The position numbers were made by a program, and so were the translations under genes. A DNA stretch of 64,000 bases from the NCBI GenBank assembly GCA_963712305.1, contig CAVQHI010000001.1, forward strand, positions 620,001 through 684,000, read 5' to 3'. The number at the start of each line of letters is the position of its first letter. Within the stretch, counting starts at the first letter, position 1. This DNA comes from DATFNI01 sp963712305 (GTDB lineage: Bacteria; Bacteroidota; Rhodothermia; Balneolales; DATFMH01). Below are positions 25,586 to 34,515 of the stretch, in pieces. The notes under the pieces are model-generated. The model made no database searches and had not been told where the DNA came from. It saw nothing but the letters and a program-made list of their open reading frames with translations.

Positions 25586-26515
25586 TCAATCCATCATCTG
25601 TTTTACTGCCAGCTTCGGGGTCCGGTCGATCTTGAAGAGTCCCCAGTGTTTTTCCGGTTCCAGGGGCTCCGGCGAGCCTTTCCATGATTCATCAAAGGCC
25701 TCAAAAAAAAATGTGAGAATACTCTCCTCCTCTGCCCAGGCCATCAGATGGTCGAAATAGATTTTTTGATACCGTTCGTTGACATTGGATGGATCTATCC
25801 CCCTCCCGTTCGAACGTGTCGCCCACCCCGCCTCTGTGATGGCAATAGACTTATCCGGGTATTTTTGGGCTACCGCGTGATAATTCTCTTTCGTATAGTC
25901 GAGAGCCTCGTCGATATGTTTGTATTCCCAGACCGGATAAGTGTGGATAGAGATGAAATCTACTTTCTGAACGATATCACGCAGCTTAAACAACCAAGGC
26001 ACATAGTTTTCACAAAATGTTAATGGTTGTTTCGTCTGTTGTCTTACCTGGTTGAGATAATCAAGAACCCTGTTTTCGTGTACATAATGATCCGTCCACT
26101 CGACACATGCTTCATTTCCGACTGACAGCGAAAAGATGATATCCGGACATCGGTTCCCAAGTTCAATGAGACGGGAAATCATCTTTTGATTCTGAATGAT
26201 GTTCTGTTCCAACTCTGATTCTGAATAAACACCTCCACCCCAGGGGCAATTAAAGTTGTTCATCTCTGCCTCAAGGTATGCCCCAAGCATAATCTGAAAG
26301 TCGAGGTGCTCATTCCGGATCACATCCAGCACGGTTTCGGCATGTTTGTCACAGTTGTACAGACGCAGATATTTCCATCGCTTGTGAAGCAGCAACAGGT
26401 CCTCTTTAACCTGTTCGTAAGAAGGATGAGAGGCGCCCGGTTGCTGGCCATCCCTGTAACCAGAATAGCAAATCGCCCTCCCGGGACTGATGCCGATTTT
26501 ACTGAAGGTATCCAT
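25586..26515 (-). CDS. GH17-family glucanase, no signal peptide (copy 1)
   Basis: 309 residues. The GH17 (beta-1,3-glucanase/licheninase/glucanosyltransferase) barrel is recognisable by the acid/base motif SVGNEA (Glu135) and nucleophile motif AITEAGW (Glu228), plus RLYNCDKH (about 51-58) and the end motif FFFEAFDESWKG (about 258-269). It begins MDTFSKIGIS with no signal peptide or lipobox, so it should act in the cytoplasm on imported oligosaccharides, or as a transferase. It starts 4 bases after the stop of the second GH17 gene (26520), so they are transcribed together. The pair may be tandem duplicates that have diverged. Endo versus exo activity is unknown. Confidence 0.9.
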   Translation of the reverse strand: MDTFSKIGISPGRAICYSGYRDGQQPGASHPSYEQVKEDLLLLHKRWKYLRLYNCDKHAETVLDVIRNEHLDFQIMLGAYLEAEMNNFNCPWGGGVYSESELEQNIIQNQKMISRLIELGNRCPDIIFSLSVGNEACVEWTDHYVHENRVLDYLNQVRQQTKQPLTFCENYVPWLFKLRDIVQKVDFISIHTYPVWEYKHIDEALDYTKENYHAVAQKYPDKSIAITEAGWATRSNGRGIDPSNVNERYQKIYFDHLMAWAEEESILTFFFEAFDESWKGSPEPLEPEKHWGLFKIDRTPKLAVKQMMD

Positions 26516-26519
26516 CCAT

Positions 26520-27425
26520 CTAATACTTTAACTTCCCTGCATTATCCCAAATCCCCCAATAGGCACCCACTTCACCTTCTGTACTCACCTTCCAGGATTC
26601 GTCAAACGAAGAGAAGTAGAACACTTCGATATCATCATCATGCGACCACAAATTTGTATTTATGAAATACCTCATGGCATTATCACGTGAGGGAACCGCT
26701 CCGCCTAAACATTCACCCTTGCTCGGCCACCCGGTCTCTGTTATGATCACTCTCTTACCTTTGGCAGCATTTTTTGCCTGTTCATACATGTGCCGCATGT
26801 GATGGAATGAATCCTTAAAAGAAGTGCCTTCCCAAAAAGGATAGCAGTTACACAAGATCACATCACAGAGTTCTGCGATAGCAGGTCTCTGTACAAACTC
26901 ATAGTAAGCATCGACGTATCCGACCGGTATTCCGCTTACCTGTTGTTTAACATATTTGATGTAATCAAGGAGCTCATTCTCACTCAGATCTTTTCTGTAC
27001 AGGACTTCATTTCCAACGGCCACAATATCGACGAATCCATCATTTGCAAGATGAATCAGGCTTTCAATTTCCTGGTGATTCTTTTCTTCATTGCTGCCCA
27101 GCCAGGCTCCAACCAGGGTCTTCAGGCCATATTCTTTTGCAATTACCGGGATGATTTCATTACCCTCGGTGCAGGAGAAGGTGCGGACCCATTCCGTGTA
27201 AGGTTTCAGTACCTTCATCCTCCTGCGTATTTGTTCCTCCGAAATAGTAACCCCAGGACCTTGCCCATCCTCATAAAAGCTAAAACAAAAACCATGAACA
27301 CCACCGGTGAGCACTTCGTGGAATAAATTACGGACATCCTCATCTGACATTTTATCCGTATAGCTCAATTCGGACATGATGTCTGGTTGCTTATACTTCA
27401 AAAATCGTTCTTTTCTGTACGACAT
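26520..27425 (-). CDS. GH17-family glucanase, no signal peptide (copy 2)
   Basis: 301 residues. It has the GH17 acid/base in AVGNEV (Glu140) and the nucleophile in IITETGWPS (Glu230), the EDGQGPGVT phosphate-free barrel start at about 52-60, and the terminal FYFSSFDESWK. It lacks a signal peptide (MSYRKERFLKY) and is therefore probably cytoplasmic. It is next to copy 1 with a 4-base gap and downstream of the GH16 gene by 270 bases. Together with GH16 it indicates breakdown of beta-1,3-glucan such as laminarin. The overall similarity to copy 1 is moderate, suggesting different product or chain-length preferences. Confidence 0.9.
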   Translation of the reverse strand: MSYRKERFLKYKQPDIMSELSYTDKMSDEDVRNLFHEVLTGGVHGFCFSFYEDGQGPGVTISEEQIRRRMKVLKPYTEWVRTFSCTEGNEIIPVIAKEYGLKTLVGAWLGSNEEKNHQEIESLIHLANDGFVDIVAVGNEVLYRKDLSENELLDYIKYVKQQVSGIPVGYVDAYYEFVQRPAIAELCDVILCNCYPFWEGTSFKDSFHHMRHMYEQAKNAAKGKRVIITETGWPSKGECLGGAVPSRDNAMRYFINTNLWSHDDDIEVFYFSSFDESWKVSTEGEVGAYWGIWDNAGKLKY

Positions 27426-27695
27426 TTTCCATAAATGCTAATGTTTTAATTTTGATCTCAAGCAGGCCTTACCAAAGCTTTTTTCTCCGTGTCACTATTT
27501 TTTTTGAATCTCATTCGCTTTTCATCTGTAAGGTCGTAGCTAAACATTGTCCGGACTCACAGGGTGACGTTTATTGCAGGTATCGAAATATCTTTCATAA
27601 AAAAGTTCTCAGATCTTTCCCCTGTTATCTGCAACAATGCGCAATATGGTCTTGCTTCCGGTTGTGTGTACAACTTTGCAGACCTCATCAGGAAT

Positions 27696-28541
27696 CTATT
27701 CGGTGTAAACTTTGACGTAATCGACGTACATCTTTTGCGGAAATGGCGTCTTATTGTTGGGAAAGCCTACATACGTACCTCCGACAGCCACGTTAAGGAG
27801 AATGAAAAATGGTTTGTCAAAGACCCATTCTTTTCCCTTGGCCTTCAGATCTGCCCGAGTGATGCGCTCGTAGAGAAAATCGTCGACAAAGAAATCGATT
27901 CTGTCAGGGAACCACTCCACGGCAAAGATGTGATAATCCGTGTCGAACCGGCTGTCGGGCAATCCATAAGGTTTCGTGATGGCGTTTCCACCGGAATATC
28001 CAGGGCCATGGATAGTTCCATTGATGATATTCGGCGTCTGTCCCCTCAGCTCCATAATGTCGATCTCGCCTGTCTGAGGCCAGCCAACGTTATCGATATT
28101 CGAGCCCAACATCCAGAAAGCCGGCCATAAACCCGGGCCATACGGTGTCTTTATACGAGCTTCCACACGTCCGTATTTTTGCTCGAACAAACCTTTCGTA
28201 TTGATCCTTGCCGAGGTAAAAGCCGCACCACTATAGTTCTCTTTCCTGGCTGTTATCACCAGGTGCCCATCGCCGTCAAGAGAGATATTATCCGTTCGCT
28301 TCGTGTAATACTCCAGTTCCTGATTCCCCCAGCCACCATTGCCGGTCCCGATATCGAAGGCCCATTTCGTTGTATCCGGCAGAGTACCGGACGGGCCATT
28401 GAAATCATCACTCCAAACCAGTTTCCAGTTGTGTTTGGTCAATTTCTGGTAGTTGTACGTATCGCATCGAATCGAAATCAGAGACACCCCGAGAATAAGG
28501 ACCACCAAATGCCATTTTTTACATGAAAATCGTGTCTTCAT
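27696..28541 (-). CDS. GH16 endo-beta-1,3-glucanase (laminarinase-type), exported
   Basis: 281 residues. The catalytic motif GEIDIMEL is at about 158-165 (nucleophile Glu159, Asp161, acid/base Glu164), the extra-Met form (ExDxxE) usual in laminarinases. WSDDFNG (about 43-49) and GPGLWPAFWMLG (about 135-146) are also standard. The N-terminus has a hydrophobic stretch (VVLILGVSLISIRC) that could be a lipoprotein signal with Cys26, though Arg before Cys is unusual, so simple secretion is an alternative. It probably cleaves beta-1,3-glucan outside the cytoplasm and feeds products to the GH17 enzymes. It is 15 bases upstream of nothing but follows the CBM lipoprotein gene closely (28557), in one operon. 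Confidence 0.92.
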   Translation of the reverse strand: MKTRFSCKKWHLVVLILGVSLISIRCDTYNYQKLTKHNWKLVWSDDFNGPSGTLPDTTKWAFDIGTGNGGWGNQELEYYTKRTDNISLDGDGHLVITARKENYSGAAFTSARINTKGLFEQKYGRVEARIKTPYGPGLWPAFWMLGSNIDNVGWPQTGEIDIMELRGQTPNIINGTIHGPGYSGGNAITKPYGLPDSRFDTDYHIFAVEWFPDRIDFFVDDFLYERITRADLKAKGKEWVFDKPFFILLNVAVGGTYVGFPNNKTPFPQKMYVDYVKVYTE

Positions 28542-28556
28542 AAGAACCTGATAATG

Positions 28557-29960
28557 TTATTTCCGGAAATAAATGTTATCTGCATAGAAATTTGAGATGT
28601 TGGTACCCTCAAAAATGAGCTGTCCCAAATGGGCTCGCCCTTGCAATCCGGTAAAGTTGGATAAGGGGATATCGAGCACGATCCAGCTTTGCGATACAAG
28701 CTTTGAGCTTGCGATAGGTAAACTGAAGTTTGAGTCATCGTTTCCCCCATAGACCCCGTCGGGCCCAAAGTCTACCAACTGAACTTTAAACGTGGCGCCG
28801 GCTGGCAATTGGTTGGGAAAATAGATATCCAGGTGCAGGTGCGTCATCGATGATGCATCAATCGTCGGGGAGCTAAACTGAATACCCACAAAGTTGAAAT
28901 TGGTATAGTTCAGGATATGATCCCCGTTCACCTCAAAATCTGCTGATTGTGTGGTTTGATAGGGAGCCCAGTATCCGTTGTAATAATCAACCGGTACGTT
29001 GGTGTAGGCGTCACTGAATAGAGAGATCACATTTGCGGGATCGTCTGTTGGTGTTGGCGCAGCATTAAAGACACCCTTCGAGTTAACAGTCAAAGAGCCC
29101 TGTGCGTCTACCCCTCCTACCGAAGCTGTTATCACGGCGGTTCCCGATTCCTTAACGGTCACGTTACCAGAGTCATCGACACTCGCAGTGTTCGGGTTGG
29201 ACGATTTAAAGGAGAAATAGCTGGGCGTAATATTTACTGATTCATTAGTTCCATCCGGCAGGTTGTAAATAGAAGTCAGCCCCTGAATTTGCGTAGTGAT
29301 TCCTGCAAAACCCGTGGTCGTCTGTTCCTGTCCATTCAGGATAGCATATTTGGGGTGAGCGATTGTACCCAGTTTTTCATACTTCACATTGTCGATCCAG
29401 ATGGTATAACCTTTTCCGTTGATCGGACCGGTGGAGTAGTAAAACATGCCTCTCTCCTGGGTTAACCGGGAAGGATCAGGCAGTGGAATGTAATACTTCT
29501 TCCAGTTTGTGTTGAGTTGAATCCCGTTAACAGAAGCGTCATATTTTGAGGCCCCTAAATCATTACCAATTCCCACAACACCGATCGAATCCGGTCCCGA
29601 TGCTTTCGCCCAAAAAGTCAATGCATCATATCCTGAGAGATCTCGCGGCGTCGACGTAAAATAGACCCCGCCCGCGTAGGCCCCTCTTGGGTCGTTCGCA
29701 TCAGGAACCTCGATCCGCATGGATGAGCTTGAGTTATTGTATGTAACTGTCTTATCGACCTGAAATGCTGCCGGGACCGATCCTCCAAAAGCGGCATAGT
29801 TTAACCCCGAACTGAAACCATCAATAAAGACATTGGGATCGGTTGAGTAGTCCGGCTGTCGTAAATCGACAACGGAACGTTTGCACCCCGAAACGATGAT
29901 CAGGAATAGCACACAAAGGCAAAAAAATCGCTGTGTAGCACGTAAAACAGAGGTATTCAT
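28557..29960 (-). CDS. Surface lipoprotein with CBM-like modules and a BIG2 Ig-like domain
   Basis: 467 residues. A lipoprotein signal peptide ends at Cys26 (LFLIIVSGC). The first module (about 45-195) is a jelly-roll CBM-like domain (SMRIEVPDANDPRGAYAGG, ILNGQEQ). Residues about 220-290 are a BIG2-type Ig-like fold (SSNPNTASVDDSGNVTV, GTAVITASVGG). The last module (about 300-467) is the same family as the repeats of the T9SS protein at 23209 (VISLFSDAYTNVPVDYY, VKLVDFGPDGVYGGNDD, GRAHLGQLIFEG, ADNIYF). No catalytic residues are visible. It likely holds glucan at the cell surface, the counterpart of a SGBP in classical loci. It is placed between the fused glycosidase and GH16 genes, all co-directional with gaps of 15-20 bases. 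Confidence 0.85.
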   Translation of the reverse strand: MNTSVLRATQRFFCLCVLFLIIVSGCKRSVVDLRQPDYSTDPNVFIDGFSSGLNYAAFGGSVPAAFQVDKTVTYNNSSSSMRIEVPDANDPRGAYAGGVYFTSTPRDLSGYDALTFWAKASGPDSIGVVGIGNDLGASKYDASVNGIQLNTNWKKYYIPLPDPSRLTQERGMFYYSTGPINGKGYTIWIDNVKYEKLGTIAHPKYAILNGQEQTTTGFAGITTQIQGLTSIYNLPDGTNESVNITPSYFSFKSSNPNTASVDDSGNVTVKESGTAVITASVGGVDAQGSLTVNSKGVFNAAPTPTDDPANVISLFSDAYTNVPVDYYNGYWAPYQTTQSADFEVNGDHILNYTNFNFVGIQFSSPTIDASSMTHLHLDIYFPNQLPAGATFKVQLVDFGPDGVYGGNDDSNFSLPIASSKLVSQSWIVLDIPLSNFTGLQGRAHLGQLIFEGTNISNFYADNIYFRK

Positions 29961-29979
29961 CTTTCTTCTTGCCTTCTCT

Positions 29980-32900
29980 TTAATTTAGTATGTTAATTTT
30001 CACGTAGGTTCTGAGCTCCCACTCACTTCCATTATCAAATCCGACAGCCGTGGGATCCGGTACAAATTCTCCGTCTGCGTTAACCGTGTTAACCGGATCG
30101 TAGCGCGGTGAATATTGGTTAAGTGATCTCCATGTGCCGCGCACTCCGATACGTGTCCGTGGTAACCCGAGCCAGCTGGGTTTGCCCAGTGTAAATGAGA
30201 GATCACCCATGAGTTGCAGCGGATAGGTTAGGTTGAAATCCTGGTGATAATCGTATGGTCCCCAATCATTCACTTTCACGAAGGAATCCAGTTTGAGATG
30301 TTTATAGATCATCCGCAATTCCATGCCATAGCGTTTGATAGTGCGGGGATCACTTCCATTTGCCTGCGCCGTGCCACCATACAGGTTGGTTATAAACCCG
30401 AAATTGGCATTCCATTTGGAAACGATGCGGGCGTTTACTTCCCATAAGTCTTTAGGTGGAGGGGCCCCGTCAAATACAAAAGTCGTACGACCGTCGGGGA
30501 GAATACCAATCGCTGCATCCTGGGTAGTCGGTAAGTGACGGTAGACAAAACCGAGGCTCATAGCAAACTCGGCATTTTCAGCCCGGTCATTGTCCCAGTC
30601 GTACATAAACGTCGCCGGTGTCGGATCATACGTGAAGAGAATTTCCCCGGCCGTCTGCTTTCGGTTGGCCCGTACAACAAACGGGTCTTCCAGGATATTC
30701 CTGGGCCTGCCCGGTGCCGGAACATCACTGGGTATCGGTCCCTCTATCGGTTGTTGCCACAAGAAATTCGGTGCGACCTGAAGTTTCCCGATGGTATATG
30801 TAAAACCTGACAGGAAATTATATTGATCCCCGCTTCCACTGTCTTTTAACCGCCATCCGGTGAAGGTAAGTGTCTGATCCGGACCGCCATTGGCCACGAG
30901 TCCCATTACAGCCGACTGGGCATACCAATTGAAGATGCCACCGGTGTAGGTCAGTTTGATTTTCCCACCCCAGTTGTCGCTCGACTTGATGTGATCCTGG
31001 TACACACGATAACTGCCGTCGGATTGCTTCCTGACAAGCTGAAACTTTCTGCCGTTCAACGGTTGGCCTGCCCAGATGCCGCCGACTTCTATGCCCAGTT
31101 TCCCAAAGTCTCTATTGGCTGCCAGGGTAACCCTCCGTGTTTTAGGCTGAGGGATAGCAAATGAACTCTGGGTATTCGTACGCTGCTGAATGTCCTCGTG
31201 ATAAATACCGGTTATTTCGGTTTTTCCAATATTCCTTGAGTATTTCACCAGGATTGCAGGGTTAGCTCCCCACCATAACTGTGGACCATAAGCGAGTTTC
31301 AGACCACTCAGTTCCTTCTTGGCCTCCAATTCAAATCCGACCGGGGCAATACCGTTGTAAATGTCGATATTCGGCCCATAGTTGGCTTCCGGATACAAGT
31401 CAAAGAAATCGCCTTCATATGCCCAATGATAGTGACCGGTTCGATAAAACCCGTTTAGATTGAAATACTGGTTGTTCCAGGTGTAGCTCGCCTGATACAG
31501 AGCAACCCTGTCGATCGAGTTATCATTGATATTTTTGTTAACACCTACGAGCTCGACGGGACGTCCACGATTCTCATAAAATACTTCGTCAATGGGGTTA
31601 CCCGGTACATTGCCGAGGACATTTGTGACCACATTTGCCCGCATGTTGGGCACTGGATTGGCCTCTACGCCGAAATAAAAAGACTGAAGATCCCCAAAAC
31701 CCTTGTAACTCGGATACACATCTTTACCGGGAACCGCCTTATCAGGTGTTGTAATGAGTCTTCCTCCGGTATAGTAAGTCCTCAAATCGGCCGTAAACCT
31801 GCTAAGCCTGATGATCTTATTTTTTTCGCTGTTGAGGTCTGCCTTGTCAGCTCTCGCTCGCAATACTGCGTCTTCAACAGAAATGGCGCCAAAATACTGT
31901 TCAGCAGAGTGTATCGAGGCTCCCCTGGAATACGGATTAAACTTATGAGCTTTTTTCAATACATAGTAAGCAGCTCTCGGATACAGCTTATACAGACCAT
32001 CCGGATTGGTTGGACCTTTTGCCGTGATCCCAAACCACTCCTCATTCATATTGTTTTCGCCTTTCATGTAGTCAAACAAATACCCACCGTTCGACCAGGA
32101 GGCATCGGTATCATGTACATCAAGGTTCTCGGTCTGCTTGTACTTCCACCAACCATCACTGAACTGAAATGTGAAACCGCCGATTGAATTTTCTGCTTCC
32201 CCCATACCGGCGCTGTTTTCATAGATCTCTTTCCAGTTATTGCGCAGGTAATAGGCCTGGTCTCTCTGATCTTCACGCATGGTCTTTGCGTTGAAAGCAT
32301 CAGAGCCAAATTCAGTAAGCATAACCGGTTTTCCGTATTCCTTTTTTACCCTCTGAAAAAGATCAGTAAACGAGACTCCGCGGTATGAGTTAGTTCCAAA
32401 GATGTCTACATCCGGTGCCTCTTTTGCGATGATATCTAAAAACAGGAGATCGCCGTTACAAAGCGCTACCGGATGGCTATTATCAATCGACTTCATCGCT
32501 AACGCCGCTTTGTCGATCACCTTATATAAATGATGGGCCATCTGGGTCGACTGGCGATCCTCTAAGGGGATGTCTTCCGTTTCGGCGCCCCTCCAGAAAA
32601 GACCATAGTTATTTTCATTACCAAGCAAATACATTAACAGGCCTGGTGTATTTTTATAGTCCTCCGCGAGCTTTTTTACTTCATTGATTAAAAGCTTCTG
32701 CACTCGTGGATCCGAATAATCGGTATGAGGCATCCACGTTCCATTGACGGTCACACCATATCGCCCGAAGGAATAGTTGAGCATGGTATAAATACCATAC
32801 TTTTCGTAGATGTATGTAATCCATTTTTTGGGGATACCGGAATACACCCTGATGGCATTGACACCCATATTTTTGAGCAGACTCATCTCGTTATCAAGAG

Positions 32901-33126
32901 CCTTCCGGATGATATCAGATGGTTGCTGCCAAATGTCGTAACTGTAGCTCGTCCCAATTGGGTAGTAATCCCAGTTCATACCATTGATGATCTGAGGCTT
33001 TCCGTCAATCAATAACTTCCACCCATCATCGAATTTCTTAACGCTGACACTCTGAGCTTGCCCAATCGCAATGTTCGATACACACAGTAGAACTGTTAAC
33101 AATAAGGTGATTTTCTTTATGTTCAT
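29980..33126 (-). CDS. Glycosidase TIM barrel fused to a predicted outer-membrane beta-barrel
   Basis: 1048 residues with a Sec signal peptide (LLLTVLLCVSNIAIGQ). Residues about 28-400 are a TIM barrel of the GH2/GH5 clan type: GMNWDYYPIG, AIRVYSGIPK, acid/base Glu171 in LLGNENNYG, and nucleophile Glu272 in VMLTEFGSDAF. From about residue 430 to the end the sequence changes to alternating short hydrophobic/polar strands with many aromatic residues (RVALYQASYTW, YFNLNGFYRTGHYHWAY, TLAANRDFGKLGIEVGG, YGMELRMIYKH, EWELRTYVKINIL). This is the profile of an outer-membrane porin-like barrel. I do not recognise an established family with this pairing. It heads the minus-strand glucan operon, so the enzyme may act at the surface with its own channel or anchor. 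The topology is an inference. Confidence 0.75.
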   Translation of the reverse strand: MNIKKITLLLTVLLCVSNIAIGQAQSVSVKKFDDGWKLLIDGKPQIINGMNWDYYPIGTSYSYDIWQQPSDIIRKALDNEMSLLKNMGVNAIRVYSGIPKKWITYIYEKYGIYTMLNYSFGRYGVTVNGTWMPHTDYSDPRVQKLLINEVKKLAEDYKNTPGLLMYLLGNENNYGLFWRGAETEDIPLEDRQSTQMAHHLYKVIDKAALAMKSIDNSHPVALCNGDLLFLDIIAKEAPDVDIFGTNSYRGVSFTDLFQRVKKEYGKPVMLTEFGSDAFNAKTMREDQRDQAYYLRNNWKEIYENSAGMGEAENSIGGFTFQFSDGWWKYKQTENLDVHDTDASWSNGGYLFDYMKGENNMNEEWFGITAKGPTNPDGLYKLYPRAAYYVLKKAHKFNPYSRGASIHSAEQYFGAISVEDAVLRARADKADLNSEKNKIIRLSRFTADLRTYYTGGRLITTPDKAVPGKDVYPSYKGFGDLQSFYFGVEANPVPNMRANVVTNVLGNVPGNPIDEVFYENRGRPVELVGVNKNINDNSIDRVALYQASYTWNNQYFNLNGFYRTGHYHWAYEGDFFDLYPEANYGPNIDIYNGIAPVGFELEAKKELSGLKLAYGPQLWWGANPAILVKYSRNIGKTEITGIYHEDIQQRTNTQSSFAIPQPKTRRVTLAANRDFGKLGIEVGGIWAGQPLNGRKFQLVRKQSDGSYRVYQDHIKSSDNWGGKIKLTYTGGIFNWYAQSAVMGLVANGGPDQTLTFTGWRLKDSGSGDQYNFLSGFTYTIGKLQVAPNFLWQQPIEGPIPSDVPAPGRPRNILEDPFVVRANRKQTAGEILFTYDPTPATFMYDWDNDRAENAEFAMSLGFVYRHLPTTQDAAIGILPDGRTTFVFDGAPPPKDLWEVNARIVSKWNANFGFITNLYGGTAQANGSDPRTIKRYGMELRMIYKHLKLDSFVKVNDWGPYDYHQDFNLTYPLQLMGDLSFTLGKPSWLGLPRTRIGVRGTWRSLNQYSPRYDPVNTVNADGEFVPDPTAVGFDNGSEWELRTYVKINILN

Positions 33127-33385
33127 GTCATTTTATCTTATACATCTGCCAGCTGAGCAGCCGCAACTATGAAATGGCCTTTAATTACATTTAGAGTCAC
33201 ATTAAACCGGCAGGTTTTTAATTTCAATATTTACAAGACATATACAGCGAAGGGGAAAACGCTTTTCATAGCTTTAAAAAGGCCTAAAAGAAACCTTCAG
33301 CCAAGGTTTTGGATGGATAGATAACTCTGTTGCTACTACGTCCTTTTCTCTCCTGTATATACTATTTAAAGATCGCCGAAGTCCG

Positions 33386-33645
33386 CTATGCCAGCTTAGT
33401 TTCCAAGAAACAGAAAACGGGATTCATCCCCCCCTGTTCTTGATGACGGATCATCTCAGACTTTGCATGATGAGGATGCTGATGCGTGTGTCGAACTTTC
33501 GGTTGGGGTTCTCTCCTGCGTAATGGTATTATTACAGATCCGACGCTCCCCAAAGTCAACTCATCGATGTGATGCACCGTCTCGTCATTCAGTACGAAAA
33601 GAATCCACTCAGAAGGGAGAATTTTTGTTCCGATTTTGAATGACT
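33386..33645 (-). pseudogene. Decayed fragment of the lipoprotein family found intact at 39000-39908
   Basis: Translating the minus strand from about 33645 gives TKILPSEWILFVLNDET and HHIDELTL. The intact protein at 39000-39908 has DTLPSGWITFVLNNET and HQVHELSL (residues about 43-64). The match covers about 30 residues with around 60 percent identity, then the frame runs into unrelated sequence (KVRHTHQHPHH) and stops at 33386-33388. There is no start codon or signal peptide ahead of it. This is a remnant of a paralogous copy, not a functional gene. Confidence 0.65.
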
Positions 33646-33704
33646 ACATGATAATAACCCATGGCCGTCCCAAATGCATCTTAATCGGGGATTTCGCTGC
33701 GGCA

Positions 33705-33757
33705 GATCGCTTGTGCCAGGGGTTTTAACTAAATTGGGGATCGTTGCTTGTATCTTA
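33705..33757 (+). repeat. 53-bp direct repeat, left copy (bounds the membrane cassette)
   Basis: Begins GATCGCTTGTGCC, then GGGGTTTTA, AAATT, CGTTGCT and TATCTTA. The right copy at 34516-34568 has all these blocks in the same order and spacing (about 43 of 53 positions equal). CGTTAG follows about 20 bases later in both copies. Confidence 0.8.
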
Positions 33758-33815
33758 TTGCTCGCAGTGTCGTTAGGTGAACTTGATAACGAAAGCACGA
33801 AAGGAGTAAAACATT

Positions 33816-33920
33816 ATGGAAGAGCAAAAGAAAAACGATATTAATCTCGCCGAAACCCTGATGGAAACCGAATCAAATATCTCACTACAACCTGCGTCGT
33901 ATCCGGAGGCGGAGCTATGA
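33816..33920 (+). CDS. Small ORF, 34 residues, coupled to the membrane protein gene
   Basis: ATG at 33816 follows a very good ribosome-binding site (AAAGGAG, 9 bases upstream). The product begins MEEQKKNDINLAETLME and ends PASYPEAEL at TGA 33918-33920. The stop overlaps the ATG of the next gene (ATGA at 33917-33920), so it would couple translation of the membrane protein. It is hydrophilic and acidic with no family I recognise. It could be a leader peptide or the start of a deleted gene joined to the cassette. Confidence 0.55.
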   Translation: MEEQKKNDINLAETLMETESNISLQPASYPEAEL

Positions 33921-34489
33921 CCCAGTTCGACTACATTGTTGTGCTCGTCTCGGTGATTGTTGGGCTCGGGGTCGTTCACCTGCTTGCGGGCGCGGCTCGA
34001 TTCCTTACTCGCCGAGACGAGTGGAAGCCGTATTGGGTGCATCTGCTTTGGACGTGGAACGTCTTCAACTATCTGGTCTTCTTCTGGTGGTTTGTCTACC
34101 GTTGGAAGGCGGTCCCGGAATGGTCACTTCTGATCTTCCTTTTCGTTCTCCTGTACTCGGTCGGGATCTACCTGCTCTGCGCGGTCCTTTACCCGGAAAA
34201 GGATGACCGCAGAGACTTTCGGGAAATCTACTTTGAGAACAAGAGCGTCTTCTTCGTCTTGTGGATCGTCCTTATAGTTTTTGATTTCGTTGACACGCAC
34301 CTCAAGGAGCACTACGGACTCAGCGGCTTCGGTATATTTCAGATTCTGGGCTATTTGGTGATCGTGGTTGGCTCGGCAATCGCCGCACGTTCAACGAGTC
34401 ACCGGGTACACGCTACATTGGCCATTCTATTCTTCGTGATCATTTCCGCGTTCGAGTATGTCAATTTCAGCGTTCTCAGAGCCAACTAA
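33917..34489 (+). CDS. Unknown membrane protein with about six helices
   Basis: 190 residues with six strongly hydrophobic segments (about 6-26, 43-64, 71-91, 112-129, 137-156, 162-182) and short charged loops, notably EKDDRRDFRE (about 94-103). No family is recognised. Codons are richer in G and C than in the flanking genes, so recent acquisition is likely. It is preceded by a coupled 34-residue ORF and lies between 53-bp direct repeats (33705-33757, 34516-34568), so the pair looks like a cassette. No enzymatic motif is visible. Confidence 0.75.
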   Translation: MTQFDYIVVLVSVIVGLGVVHLLAGAARFLTRRDEWKPYWVHLLWTWNVFNYLVFFWWFVYRWKAVPEWSLLIFLFVLLYSVGIYLLCAVLYPEKDDRRDFREIYFENKSVFFVLWIVLIVFDFVDTHLKEHYGLSGFGIFQILGYLVIVVGSAIAARSTSHRVHATLAILFFVIISAFEYVNFSVLRAN

Positions 34490-34515
34490 GATTCAATCGG
34501 CTGTATGTCAGGGCG

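Noticed and set aside
27564..28130. A 188-residue plus-strand open frame over the GH16 gene
   Set aside because: It is antisense to the GH16 catalytic region, whose protein motifs are unmistakable.
33740..33800. Possible integron attC site (GTTAGGT near 33772) beside the membrane cassette
   Set aside because: Only one 7-base core match; no inverse core, no paired L/R boxes, no integrase in the window. The 53-bp direct repeats do not fold like attC.
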